Source: an uncultured Saprospiraceae bacterium
GTDB taxonomy: Bacteria; Bacteroidota; Bacteroidia; Chitinophagales; Saprospiraceae
Direction: 5' to 3'
Assembly (NCBI GenBank): GCA_943788055.1
Contig: CALSOU010000008.1
Location: forward strand, 176,335-240,334
DNA length: 64,000 nt
Below, piece by piece: positions 19,742 to 28,326 of this stretch; position 1 is the first letter of the stretch, and the number at the start of each line of letters is the position of its first letter. The position numbers and the translations under genes are program-made. The notes below the pieces were generated by a model, which did no database searches, had not been told where the DNA came from, and saw nothing but the letters and a program-made list of their open reading frames with translations.

Positions 19742-19760
19742 GACAATGATTATCAATCGA
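19742..19760. promoter_or_regulatory. Possible Fur-like operator
   Basis: GACAATGATTATCAATCGA resembles the 19-base Fur box GATAATGATAATCATTATC, with a TGAT-T-ATCA core. It lies between the divergent genes at 19668 (minus) and 19924 (plus), 74 bases from the minus-strand start. Found by eye; AT-rich sequence produces such matches by chance, so it is only a candidate. Confidence 0.25.
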
Positions 19761-19822
19761 TTACAAAATGGTATTTTTGACATGTGCCACTTTTTCATTG
19801 ACATATTATTATTATTCAAATA

Positions 19823-19848
19823 CTATACCAACTTTAATTTTGGTATAG
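19823..19848 (+). promoter_or_regulatory. Dyad overlapping a TAnnTTTG promoter element upstream of merR-like gene
   Basis: Inverted repeat CTATACCA (19823-19830) and TGGTATAG (19841-19848) with a 10-base spacer. An exact -7 element TAATTTTG lies at 19835-19842, inside the dyad. MerR proteins bind dyads within promoters, so this fits autoregulation by the gene at 19924. Directly after it, the ATG at 19849 opens a 14-codon frame that ends in TGA, in frame with the regulator. Confidence 0.45.
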
Positions 19849-19923
19849 ATGAATGGAAAAGAAAGAATTAGAATGGCAAGAGATACCGTTTGAAATATAT
19901 CTGAAAGAACACAGAATTACATT

Positions 19924-20259
19924 ATGACTGAAGTACCAAAGAATCTGACCAAACTGTACTACTCTATCGGGGAAGTTGCTGAATTGTTTGATCTCAGCAA
20001 TAGTCTATTACGTTATTGGGAAGGAGAGTTTTCTGAGCTGAAGCCTCGAAAAAATAGGAAAGGCGATCGACAATTTACTGTGAAGGACATTGAACAGATT
20101 GCAGTTATTCACAGTCTTGTAAAAGAACGTGGTTTCACTATTGATGGAGCAAGGAAGGAAATGAAGTTGATGAAGGATCGACAAAAGGCGATTCGACCTA
20201 TCGTAAAGAAATTGACTAAAATAAAGCAAGAACTTCAAAAGCTCAAGAAGCAACTATAG
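19924..20259 (+). CDS. MerR family transcriptional regulator
   Basis: 111 residues of the short Bacteroidota MerR type. The winged-helix DNA-binding domain covers about residues 10-80: YYSIGEVAELFDLSNSLLRYWEGEFSEL then KPRKNRKGDRQFTVKDIEQI and VKERGFTIDGARKEMK. A short coiled coil (VKKLTKIKQELQKLKKQL) for dimerisation ends the protein. There is no effector-binding domain and no cysteine cluster, so metal sensing is unlikely. Targets are unknown, although a dyad overlapping its own promoter suggests autoregulation. In-frame sequence upstream is cut by a TGA, so the ATG at 19924 is the start that fits the family. Confidence 0.88.
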   Translation: MTEVPKNLTKLYYSIGEVAELFDLSNSLLRYWEGEFSELKPRKNRKGDRQFTVKDIEQIAVIHSLVKERGFTIDGARKEMKLMKDRQKAIRPIVKKLTKIKQELQKLKKQL

Positions 20260-20587
20260 TCATGCCTAGTAGAATTGTGAGAGGCTTGAAAGTGTTGTAA
20301 GGCTCGTGATTCTCTGAACAAGTGCTGTTGATGGAAGTTCCTTCATTTACTTAAGTTACACAGCATCCTCGAAAACCAGCAAGAGCGAATCGTTTTACTT
20401 TGAGATCTAGCGAAACCACTAGTATGTAGAGTTTTATTGCCGTAAGAATTATATCACAAACTTATAAATCAATATCTTACAATCAAGTAGTACAAAATTC
20501 ATAAGAGCAACCATTTACAGAAAATCGATTTAAGTACTGTGACGATTTTTCAAAAAAACAGCACTTAATACAGGGAAGAAATTTCTC
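20260..20587. other. Intergenic stretch without a recognisable gene
   Basis: This is the spacer between the merR-type gene and the ABC ATPase gene, whose ends converge. I see no open frame with protein-like composition and no strong hairpin with a T-run. Confidence 0.6.
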
Positions 20588-21214
20588 TCAGCTCTTCTTT
20601 TTATAATTCATGACATCAAACTCTATATCGCATAGTTGAAGATCGAAGGGTTCATTCGTTGCGATGATTAATGATCGTTGTCCTAGGCGATCTTCTACTA
20701 ATTTTTCAAACCACGCTTTAGTATCTACATCGAGATTCGTCGTGGGTTCATCAAGAACTACAACTGAACTCTGACTGCTAAAAGCGAGCGCCAATTTAAA
20801 ACGTTGTTTCATGCCGCTAGAAAACTGATTGAAGAATTTTCTTTTACTCTTGTCCAGCTGCGCCATCTCGATCACGTCTTTTTCTTCAATACCAACTAAA
20901 AGGGAACGGAAAGTAAAATGGAATCGAATGATCTCTTCCATTGTAAAATTTCCAGGGAGATCCATATATGGTGCGGCAAAGCTAAATCTATTATAGACTT
21001 GTTGAACCGATATACTTTCGCCTTTATCGAAATACTCAACCTTACCGTTGCTAGGCTCAATAGTACCTAAAAGTACTCTTAAAAAAGTGGATTTGCCAGA
21101 ACCATTTGGGCCAACGATTCCTATTTTTTCACCCGAAGAAAAAGTATAATTGATATTTCTGAATATCCATTCATATGAGAATCTCTTTGAAACTTGTTGC
21201 AATATGATATCCAT
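20588..21214 (-). CDS. ABC transporter ATP-binding protein, no permease nearby
   Basis: 208-residue stand-alone nucleotide-binding domain. Walker A GPNGSGKST near residue 38, Q-loop region about residue 80, signature FSSGMKQRFKLALAF, Walker B SVVVLDEPTTNLD, and a switch region ending IIATNEPFD, in which Asn stands where the switch His is usual. Together with an unseen membrane partner it would power export or import across the inner membrane; CcmA-like and LptB-like ATPases are its nearest visual matches. It follows lpxA by 52 bases on the same strand, so co-expression with lipid A synthesis is likely, but the cargo is unknown. A short GC-rich hairpin (21224-21241) lies just upstream of its start. 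Confidence 0.85.
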   Translation of the reverse strand: MDIILQQVSKRFSYEWIFRNINYTFSSGEKIGIVGPNGSGKSTFLRVLLGTIEPSNGKVEYFDKGESISVQQVYNRFSFAAPYMDLPGNFTMEEIIRFHFTFRSLLVGIEEKDVIEMAQLDKSKRKFFNQFSSGMKQRFKLALAFSSQSSVVVLDEPTTNLDVDTKAWFEKLVEDRLGQRSLIIATNEPFDLQLCDIEFDVMNYKKKS

Positions 21215-21266
21215 AGAAATATGCTTTTGGGCTCAAAGCCCGATATTTTTTATAAAAATCCAGAGA

Positions 21267-22037
21267 CTATCTATATCCTCGCATCAAGCCTCGTTCTGCT
21301 CTAGCAACAAAATCAAGAATCTGATCTTTTTCATCTGAAGCTGGGAAGTCATTTTCAATCATCTCCAAGGCATTCTTGCGGTTAATTCCTTTCACAAACA
21401 AAATGCGATAGATATCTTCAACAGTACGAACCTGCTCTTCTGAAAACCCCCTTCTTCTTAGTCCCAAACCATTGATGCCAGCGTATGAAAGTGGCTCTCG
21501 AGCAGCCTTTACAAATGGTGGTACATCTTTACGCACAAGCGAACCGCCGCCAACCATGGTATGCCTTCCAACCCGTACAAACTGGTGAATAGCTGTCATT
21601 CCACCTACAACCACATATGGTTCAAGCTCTATGTGTCCAGCAAGATTTACACTATTGGCAACAACGCAATTATTATGAATGATGCAGTCATGCGCAACAT
21701 GCACATAAGCCATAATCAAAGTATTTGCGCCAATGTATGTTTTAAAATTTGCTTTCGTACCGCGATTAATTGTGCAATATTCTCTGATAACTACATTGTC
21801 TGCAATTTCAAGAATGGATTCTTCTCCATCGAACTTCAAGTCCTGCGGAACCGCACCAAGAACAGCTCCTTGAAAAACCTTACAATTTTTGCCGATTTGT
21901 ACTCCATTCATGATAGAAACATTGGGACCAATCCAACTATTATCTCCTATTACTACATCTTCCTCAACAACGGTAAATGGAGATATAGTTACATTCTTAC
22001 CAATTTTTGCGTTGGGATGTACTACGTTTAATTCCAT
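21267..22037 (-). CDS. lpxA: Acyl-ACP--UDP-N-acetylglucosamine O-acyltransferase
   Basis: First step of lipid A synthesis in the cytosol: transfers a 3-hydroxyacyl chain from ACP to UDP-GlcNAc. The 256 residues match the family. The left-handed beta-helix hexapeptide repeats run from about residue 8 to 190 (VHPNAKIGKNVTISPFTVVE, IGDNSWIGPNVSI), with the catalytic His region MAYVHVAHDC and GGMTAIHQFVRVGRH; a helical C-terminal domain contains GLGLRRRGFSEEQV. It starts 6 bases after lpxC/fabZ ends, in the order lpxD, lpxC/fabZ, lpxA. Confidence 0.97.
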   Translation of the reverse strand: MELNVVHPNAKIGKNVTISPFTVVEEDVVIGDNSWIGPNVSIMNGVQIGKNCKVFQGAVLGAVPQDLKFDGEESILEIADNVVIREYCTINRGTKANFKTYIGANTLIMAYVHVAHDCIIHNNCVVANSVNLAGHIELEPYVVVGGMTAIHQFVRVGRHTMVGGGSLVRKDVPPFVKAAREPLSYAGINGLGLRRRGFSEEQVRTVEDIYRILFVKGINRKNALEMIENDFPASDEKDQILDFVARAERGLMRGYR

Positions 22038-22043
22038 GGTCTA

Positions 22044-23432
22044 TTAGCTTTGTTTAACGATCTGAGCGATCAATTCCCCTTCTGAAACAATCTTATTTCC
22101 AACGTACGCAGTTCCCTGCATCTGAACTAGCCCTCTTCTTATGGGGGACATCAATTCCATTTTCAGAATCAATGTATCACCTGGAACGACCTTATTCTTA
22201 AATTTCACTTGATCCATTTTCACAAAATATGTATCCCAGCCATGCGGATCTTCTTGCTTGGTAAGTGCTAGAATACCGCCAGTCTGTGCTAAGGCCTCCA
22301 TCTGTAGAACGCCAGGAAAAACCGGATTCCCAGGAAAATGCCCTTGAAACATCTGCTCGTTCATCGTTATATTCTTCACGCCCACAACATGTTTTTCCCC
22401 AATTTCAATAATCTTATCTACCATCAAAAATGGATATCGGTGTGGAAGCAATTTTTGTATCTGAACAGAGTCGATTAATGGCTCCTTAGTTGGGTCATAT
22501 TTTGGTTTTCCTCTTAGTTTTTTTTGTTCCCGATATTGCTTTTTCAGTAACTTCGCAAATTCAACGTTGGTTCTATGTCCTGGTTTAGTAGCTAAAATCT
22601 TACCTTTTATAGTACAACCAATCAGAGACAAATCTCCAATCACATCTAGCAATTTATGCCGAGCTGGTTCGTTTGAAAAATGTAAATTAGTAGTATTCAG
22701 ATAGCCTTCACTTTCAATTTCCATGGTAGGTTTATTAAGCTTTTTAGCTAACGTAGCTAGATCTTCAGTCTCCATTGGTTCGTCTGCGATTACCACGGCA
22801 TTTTCTAGATCTCCTCCTTTGATTAGATTCTGATCAATCAACTTTTCAAGCTCTCGAACAAAGACAAACGTTCTTGCTGGGGCAATTTCTGATTTATATT
22901 GGGATAGATCGTGAAGTTTCGCATATTGTTTATTCAATATCGGCGAATCAAAATCAATCATTGAGGTGATCTGGTAAGAATCAGCTGCTAAAGCAACCAT
23001 TTCTGAGCCAGTATCAGAATCTTTAAAAGAGATTGTTTCTTCAACTTCAAAAACCAGTTTATCAGTATCCTGCTCAATAATTCCAGCTTCCTCGATTGCC
23101 TTGACGAAATAACGCCCACTACCATCAAGAATTGGAACTTCTGGACCTGAAATATCTATCATTAAATTATCGACACCCATGCCAACACAAGCTGATAGAA
23201 GATGCTCTACTGTAGAAACCTGAGCATCTCTTTTTCTCAAAGTCGTGCTTCGATTTGTCGATATTACATAATTGACATCAGCTTCCACTATCGGCTCACC
23301 TACTAAGTCAATTCTCTTAAATTTTATTCCATGATTTTCAGGCGCAGGATTCAAAGTGATTTCAGCTTCGATTCCTGTATGCAAACCAATTCCACTAAGA
23401 CTGGTAGATTTTTCGATTGTTTTCTGTTTCAT
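22044..23432 (-). CDS. lpxC/fabZ: Bifunctional UDP-3-O-acyl-N-acetylglucosamine deacetylase / 3-hydroxyacyl-ACP dehydratase
   Basis: A 462-residue natural fusion. Residues 1 to about 305 are LpxC, the committed zinc deacetylase of lipid A synthesis; zinc ligands are visible in TVEHLLSACVGMGVDNLMID and in RHKLLDVIGDLSLIG (HxxxD). Residues about 315-462 are FabZ, which dehydrates 3-hydroxyacyl-ACP for fatty acid elongation; catalytic residues are in LLPHRYPFLMVDKI and GHFPGNPVFPGVLQMEALAQ. The fusion is established in Bacteroidota and couples the two users of 3-hydroxyacyl-ACP. It lies between lpxD (27-base gap) and lpxA (6-base gap). Confidence 0.97.
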   Translation of the reverse strand: MKQKTIEKSTSLSGIGLHTGIEAEITLNPAPENHGIKFKRIDLVGEPIVEADVNYVISTNRSTTLRKRDAQVSTVEHLLSACVGMGVDNLMIDISGPEVPILDGSGRYFVKAIEEAGIIEQDTDKLVFEVEETISFKDSDTGSEMVALAADSYQITSMIDFDSPILNKQYAKLHDLSQYKSEIAPARTFVFVRELEKLIDQNLIKGGDLENAVVIADEPMETEDLATLAKKLNKPTMEIESEGYLNTTNLHFSNEPARHKLLDVIGDLSLIGCTIKGKILATKPGHRTNVEFAKLLKKQYREQKKLRGKPKYDPTKEPLIDSVQIQKLLPHRYPFLMVDKIIEIGEKHVVGVKNITMNEQMFQGHFPGNPVFPGVLQMEALAQTGGILALTKQEDPHGWDTYFVKMDQVKFKNKVVPGDTLILKMELMSPIRRGLVQMQGTAYVGNKIVSEGELIAQIVKQS

Positions 23433-23459
23433 AGTTTTGAGCTATAGCTGAGATTACAA

Positions 23460-24497
23460 CTACATTTTTTTTAGTTCGTTAATTTGATCTTGAAGTTCTT
23501 TCACTTGTTGTTTAAGATCTGGAAGGTTTTTCATAATGGCATATGCCTTCAAATAGCTGTGATAGTCTATCGCTGGATATCCATATAGCCTTTTACCTAC
23601 TTCTTTTACATTACTAATTACTCCACTTTGAGCTTGAATCTGAACTTCGTCAGCAATCTTACGATGTCCTACTATACCAGCTTGCCCGCCTACTATTACT
23701 CTATCTCCCACTTTAGTACTTCCAGCTATTCCAGACTGCGCGGCCATAGCTGTATCTTCACCAATTTCGACATTATGAGCAATCTGCACTAGGTTGTCAA
23801 TCTTTGCTCCTCTTCTTATTATGGTCGAACCCATTGTAGCTCGGTCAATAGTGACATTAGCACCGATTTCAACGTCATTTTCAATTATCACGTTTCCCAC
23901 GTGCTTAATTTTTGTATAAGCTCCCTGATCGTCTTTGCTATATCCAAATCCATCACAACCTATGACCGAACCTGCGTGAATAATACAATTATCACCAATT
24001 ATCGTATTGGAATAGATTTTTGCTCCAGCATAAATGATACAATCTTTACCTATTTTCACAGATTGATCGATAAAAACGTGTGGATAAATAATTGTCCTTT
24101 GTCCAATTTCGCAATGCTCTTTGATAACCGCATATGCATCTACAGAAACCTCGGGATGCAATTCTGCAGATTTCTCAACAAAAGCAAAACTTGATATTTG
24201 AAATTTTTGAGATTTGCTGTCGCTAAATTTTTCCAATAATTTAGCAATAGAGGCGTATACATCTGGCACCTTTATCAGGGTACTAGAGATATCGTCTGTA
24301 GGCTCAAATTCATTTGAGACGATCAGTATGGATGCGTTTGTTGTGTAAGCATAATGCTCGTACTTGGGATTCGCAAGAAACGAAATTGTCCCTTCTTCAC
24401 CATCTTCAATCTTACTTGGAGCATGTACTTGCACATCTAGGTTACCTTCTACCTCACCATTCAAATAGGATGCTATTTCCTTAGCCGATATTAACAT
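23460..24497 (-). CDS. lpxD: UDP-3-O-(3-hydroxyacyl)glucosamine N-acyltransferase
   Basis: Third enzyme of lipid A synthesis, adding the amide-linked 3-hydroxyacyl chain. The 345 residues show the N-terminal uridine-binding domain (about 1-100, [19 protein letters not shown]), the hexapeptide beta-helix (about 105-310) with [14 protein letters not shown] and the catalytic His in [14 protein letters not shown], and a C-terminal helix that reads as a coiled coil ([18 protein letters not shown]). It is first in the lpxD-lpxC/fabZ-lpxA-ABC run. The -7 promoter element lies only 4 bases before its ATG, so the transcript may be leaderless. Confidence 0.97.
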   Translation of the reverse strand: MLISAKEIASYLNGEVEGNLDVQVHAPSKIEDGEEGTISFLANPKYEHYAYTTNASILIVSNEFEPTDDISSTLIKVPDVYASIAKLLEKFSDSKSQKFQISSFAFVEKSAELHPEVSVDAYAVIKEHCEIGQRTIIYPHVFIDQSVKIGKDCIIYAGAKIYSNTIIGDNCIIHAGSVIGCDGFGYSKDDQGAYTKIKHVGNVIIENDVEIGANVTIDRATMGSTIIRRGAKIDNLVQIAHNVEIGEDTAMAAQSGIAGSTKVGDRVIVGGQAGIVGHRKIADEVQIQAQSGVISNVKEVGKRLYGYPAIDYHSYLKAYAIMKNLPDLKQQVKELQDQINELKKM

Positions 24498-24501
24498 ACC
24501 G

Positions 24502-24509
24502 CAAAGTTA
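24502..24509 (-). promoter_or_regulatory. TAnnTTTG promoter element of the lpx operon, adjacent to the lpxD start
   Basis: On the minus strand TAACTTTG is followed by four bases and then the ATG of lpxD at 24497. It matches the Bacteroidota -7 consensus exactly. The expected transcription start is at or next to the A of the start codon. The same spacing occurs ahead of the genes at 41730 and 56450. Confidence 0.55.
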
Positions 24510-24792
24510 CTAAATTAAGCTCGAATGCGGAATTTCAATTTGCTTGCTTAGGCATAATTATACGAATCAAAATCAATACTAGACAAACAAAGCTAATGAA
24601 GGCTAAATTAAGCTAATTAAGTCCAATACAATAGGGTAAAACTTCTATCTCTTACAAAACCTTACTCCGCACACTGTACAGAAAAACTCGAACTGCTAGA
24701 GCTAGAAAATTGAACACTTCTAATCTATATTAATTCTCTTCCTTTTGACACAGTTGAAAGAAGATTATCTTCCTCAAGAAATTCCTTCTAAG

Positions 24793-25566
24793 TCATATTA
24801 ACTTTGCCATCAGTGCATCCTCCAAACCATGAGAAGTAGATTGACTTGTATTAAGATGCTCAAGACCATTTCCTCGATCAATAACAAGGTAAATTTGATA
24901 GTTGTGTTGCGCATCAATGAAAGAGTATGTGCCAAGTAGTAAGATCCCACTCTTTGCTAAAATCAGCTGTTCTACTCTTCTTTCAATATTGCCAAGAACT
25001 TGACTCTCAGAGAAATGAAGTTTAGCTATTTGTTTTCGTAACGAGATATTTTCTTTATGACAGATAACCGTAAATATTCCACTAGCAGGTCTAGGAGTCC
25101 ATTCTTGTGGATGCAATCTTTGCAAAGATTCATTAGACCATTGTGTTCCAGAATTGATTGCGACTGGAAATTTATCTAGATCAGCAACATCAACTTGTTT
25201 AAGTGCTACTTGACTATTAATCTCTTTCAAATATAAACCAACAAGTAGATCACTATAATAAACAGTTTGGCTTGCGCCCAAAAAGGCGATGTTCTTAGTA
25301 CCAGTAGTATTTTTTAGGTAGTACTGAGTATCTAGTCTCTGAGATAATCCAGCAAGTTGAATATGTTCTCTTCGTTCAATAGGTACATTTGATAAGGAGA
25401 ATAAAAAAGCTTTATCTGGATTCTGATCAATCAATTTTTCTGCTTCCTCATAAGGCATCTTTGGGTCGATTTTAAATAGATTTTTCCCATTAGGCCAACC
25501 TATTTCATCCAGCATGCCTTTTTCACCGACTATGTCAATTACATGCTGTATTTCTGAATCCTTCAT
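24793..25566 (-). CDS. Conserved-looking cytosolic protein of unknown function
   Basis: 257 residues that I cannot assign to a family. There is no signal peptide or membrane segment. Composition is that of a folded alpha/beta protein. The N-terminus (MKDSEIQHVIDIVGEKGMLD) is helical; a middle part has NIAFLGASQTVYYSDLLVGLYLKEINSQVALKQVDVADL, which resembles a Rossmann-type or SIS-type strand-loop-helix but lacks a firm nucleotide motif. Later come VEQLILAKSGILLLGTYSF and NYQIYLVIDRGNGLEHLN. An exact TATATTTG promoter element lies 18 bases upstream (25585-25592 in complement). It is divergent from the membrane glycosyltransferase gene and 295 bases upstream of lpxD, with no shared transcript evident. 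Confidence 0.7.
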   Translation of the reverse strand: MKDSEIQHVIDIVGEKGMLDEIGWPNGKNLFKIDPKMPYEEAEKLIDQNPDKAFLFSLSNVPIERREHIQLAGLSQRLDTQYYLKNTTGTKNIAFLGASQTVYYSDLLVGLYLKEINSQVALKQVDVADLDKFPVAINSGTQWSNESLQRLHPQEWTPRPASGIFTVICHKENISLRKQIAKLHFSESQVLGNIERRVEQLILAKSGILLLGTYSFIDAQHNYQIYLVIDRGNGLEHLNTSQSTSHGLEDALMAKLI

Positions 25567-25682
25567 GATCTGCTCTTAAGCGCACAAATATATAGTTTTG
25601 ACTCGCAACTTCTTATGTCCTTTATTGCGCAATCGGATTCTTTTCATAATTATATGATATATTTATTTATCAAATATATCTG

Positions 25683-27692
25683 ATGTCTAATTCTAAGAAA
25701 AAATCCAAAAAAAAACACACTCAGAGAAAGGTTACTCAAACTAAGAGTAATCATGTCAATGCTAAGACGGAGATGAGCTCTTGGAAAGACAAATTGTCCC
25801 TGGTTCTTGTCGCATCTGCTATTATGTTAAGCTTTTTGGCCTTTAGTGACAGCTTGAACAATGAATGGGTTAATTGGGATGACGATAAGAATTTTGTGGA
25901 AAACAAACTAATCCAAGACATCAGCTCTGAAAATTTCTGGAAACTTACTGGAGAAATATTCACTACTGATGTAATTGGTGGATACAATCCCTTGACTGTC
26001 TGGTCCTTTGCCTTAGAAAAAATGGTGTTCGGAATGGACAAGGAAAGTTGGAAATGGTGGCATCTAAACAATGTTCTGTTACACTTATTCTGTGTCTTCT
26101 TGGTCTTTCAAATCGGCAGACAGTTGGGTTTGGGGCCTATTGGTGCATTTTTATTGGCACTGCTTTTCGGTATCCATCCCATGCGTGTGGAATCTGTAGC
26201 TTGGCTGACTGAGCGAAAAGATGTGTTATTTGCTTCTTTCTATTTCGCAGCATTATTCTACTATATAAAAGGCAAGAAACTCAATAAAGAATTCAAATTC
26301 ATATGGTTTATCATCCCTTTGTTCTTTCTTAGTGGACTGTCTAAGATTCAAGCGGTCTCTCTACCACTTTCTATGATTGCAGTTGACTATTGGCTTGAAA
26401 AGTCATTTTCTTGGAAATCGATATTCTACAAGACTCCCTACTTTTTCATATCTCTGATCATAGGTTCCTTTGGCTTTTTTGTTCTTAGCTCTGAAGGTGT
26501 TCTTCTTGATTCTACCACATTTTCCTTTTTCCAACGTTTGTTTATAGGTTCATATTCGTATCTAGTTTATCTCGGTAAGTTTATCTATCCCTGGGAGATG
26601 TCTCCGCTATATCCCTACCCCTCTAGTTTTGAAACCATCTATTATCTTAGTGCCTTTCCATTTTTTGGATTGGTTGGAGCAATTGTGTATCTGTGGACAA
26701 AGAAGAAGCATGTTTGGGTCTTTGGACTCCTATTCTTCACTGTAAATGTGATGTTTGTACTTCAAATCTTAGGAGCTGGACAAGGTTTTCTAGCTGATCG
26801 ATTCACGTATGTGCCATATGCTGGTCTATTTTTTATAGCTGCCTACTACTTTCAACAAACCGATCTTACGTCGATAGTTGGAAAAGCTATTGCTGGAGTC
26901 GTAGGTTTATATATGATGCTTTTTATGTACAAAACCTATCAGCAAGTTGATATTTGGAGTAATTCATATAGCTTATGGTCTCATGTCATTGAGCATTATC
27001 CAAGAACAAAAGTTACTTGGGGTAATCGTGCAAACTGGCTACGAGACGCAGGGTATAAAGATCTTGCATTGAGGGATTATTCGCAACGTTTGAGTCTTGG
27101 ACAAGACGACCCAGAGCCTTATAATTCGAGGGGCAAATTGTATTTCCAATCACAGCGAAAAGACACTTTACTGTTAGCATTAGCAGATTACCAACAAGCG
27201 GTTAAGCTGACCACCGAAAAAGCGAAAACAGATGGTAAATACAGAGACTTGCTCCCAGAATATTTGGTCAACTTAGGCTCGACACAGGCTCGACTTAATC
27301 GAAATTACCCAGCGATTGAAACATTCAAAAAAGCTGAAGCACTTGATCCCAACAATCCAAACGTATACTTCAATAGATCAATCACATATCACAATATTGG
27401 CGACTATGAAAATGAGCAAAAAGATGTTCTGAGTTATCTAAAGTTTAGACCTTATAATGGAGCAATGATCAGTAATTTAGCTACAACAAAGAGAATATTA
27501 GGAGACTACAAAGGTGCCGAAATAGACTACAATCGAGCACTAAGATATAGCCAAATTCCAGCAATATATATTGAACGTGCAAGGAATTACGTTGCCTTGG
27601 GTAAGTTCCAAGAAGCTAGAAAAGATGCTCAATTGATAATCGATAATGGGATTGCATTGCCCGCGGATTTGAGAAAGAACCTAGGGATGTAA
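25683..27692 (+). CDS. GT-C-like membrane glycosyltransferase with C-terminal TPR repeats
   Basis: 669 residues. A Lys-rich N-terminus (about 1-35) precedes about ten membrane segments (36-420). The first extracytoplasmic loop has NEWVNWDDDKNFVEN, the acidic motif expected of GT-C enzymes, and later HPMRVESVAWLTERKDVLFA, typical of this O-mannosyltransferase/TMTC-like family. Residues about 440-669 are tetratricopeptide repeats (for example YLVNLGSTQARLNRNYPAIETFKKAEALDPNNPNVYFNRS). Such proteins are thought to glycosylate exported proteins or lipids using a lipid-linked sugar, with the TPR part binding a protein partner; neither is shown here. Single-gene transcript, divergent from the unknown gene at 25566. 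Confidence 0.85.
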   Translation: MSNSKKKSKKKHTQRKVTQTKSNHVNAKTEMSSWKDKLSLVLVASAIMLSFLAFSDSLNNEWVNWDDDKNFVENKLIQDISSENFWKLTGEIFTTDVIGGYNPLTVWSFALEKMVFGMDKESWKWWHLNNVLLHLFCVFLVFQIGRQLGLGPIGAFLLALLFGIHPMRVESVAWLTERKDVLFASFYFAALFYYIKGKKLNKEFKFIWFIIPLFFLSGLSKIQAVSLPLSMIAVDYWLEKSFSWKSIFYKTPYFFISLIIGSFGFFVLSSEGVLLDSTTFSFFQRLFIGSYSYLVYLGKFIYPWEMSPLYPYPSSFETIYYLSAFPFFGLVGAIVYLWTKKKHVWVFGLLFFTVNVMFVLQILGAGQGFLADRFTYVPYAGLFFIAAYYFQQTDLTSIVGKAIAGVVGLYMMLFMYKTYQQVDIWSNSYSLWSHVIEHYPRTKVTWGNRANWLRDAGYKDLALRDYSQRLSLGQDDPEPYNSRGKLYFQSQRKDTLLLALADYQQAVKLTTEKAKTDGKYRDLLPEYLVNLGSTQARLNRNYPAIETFKKAEALDPNNPNVYFNRSITYHNIGDYENEQKDVLSYLKFRPYNGAMISNLATTKRILGDYKGAEIDYNRALRYSQIPAIYIERARNYVALGKFQEARKDAQLIIDNGIALPADLRKNLGM

Positions 27693-28326
27693 CGTTGATT
27701 AGAACATATTAAAAATCAGTATATTATATATTGTGTAATACATATGATCCAGTTTTACAAACATCTAATTACTAGCGACCTCAATAGGAAGATTAATTAT
27801 AAGGAATCCTATATCTAATTAAATTTTTCTGTAGAATCAGAAGATGATCTACGATTTGTAGTGGGGAGTTCTACAAAATATTGTTAATCAGCAATGCAAT
27901 TTGTCACCTATATACCTTAGTTTTTTTAAAAACAATCTAACAGAAAGTTTTCAAAAAGGTAGTAGTGCTTATTCTCCTAAGTACTTTTGAAAGGTATTAG
28001 TATTGAATTATTCATGAAAATCTCCTTAACATAAACATCAGACACAGAATATACTACTCGTCGGTTTTGCTGCGGTTTCCTCTCTAGTTCTGAATAAATC
28101 TCAAGAAGTCTACTATCGTCAATTTCGACATTGACATTCAACATCTATCCTGCAGGACTGAAAAATAAATTTAAAACCTATCGAATTACGCATATTAAAA
28201 TTATCACAAATATTTGAATATCAGCTATTTAACATACATGTGCTACATAAATATTTTGATCTACAAATCACTTTCCCCCCACCCCCCATACCTCAATATC
28301 TCTCTATTGATATATCTTTGGGTGAT
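27693..28326. other. Long AT-rich intergenic region upstream of recN
   Basis: About 630 bases with no recognised gene. It contains one small minus-strand frame (27977-28144, listed separately) and an unusual C-tract, six C, one A, six C, at 28275-28287, only 40 bases before the recN start. I see no terminator hairpin after the gene ending at 27692. Confidence 0.5.
27977..28144 (-). CDS. Possible small protein, 55 residues, unknown
   Basis: From the ATG at 28144 a 55-codon frame ends at TAG 27977-27979. The product is charged and helix-prone at the start (NVNVEIDDSRLLEIYSELER), then basic (KPQQNRRVVYS), with no signal peptide. A GGA-containing sequence lies just before the ATG. Composition looks more protein-like than the rest of this spacer, but I know no homologue. 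It may be a real small gene, a remnant, or chance. Confidence 0.25.
   Translation of the reverse strand: MLNVNVEIDDSRLLEIYSELERKPQQNRRVVYSVSDVYVKEIFMNNSILIPFKST

Noticed and set aside
21561..22031. 156-residue plus-strand frame
   Set aside because: Entirely antisense to lpxA, whose hexapeptide repeats make a periodic opposite strand that stays open by chance.
28275..28287. C6-A-C6 tract, considered as a quadruplex or phase-variable tract
   Set aside because: Only two C-runs are present, too few for a quadruplex, and it lies outside the recN coding region as I place it.
28240..28326. Longer start for recN with a Pro-rich extension
   Set aside because: The 29 extra residues fall before the conserved family N-terminus and are coded partly by a C-tract; the ATG at 28327 fits the family length.
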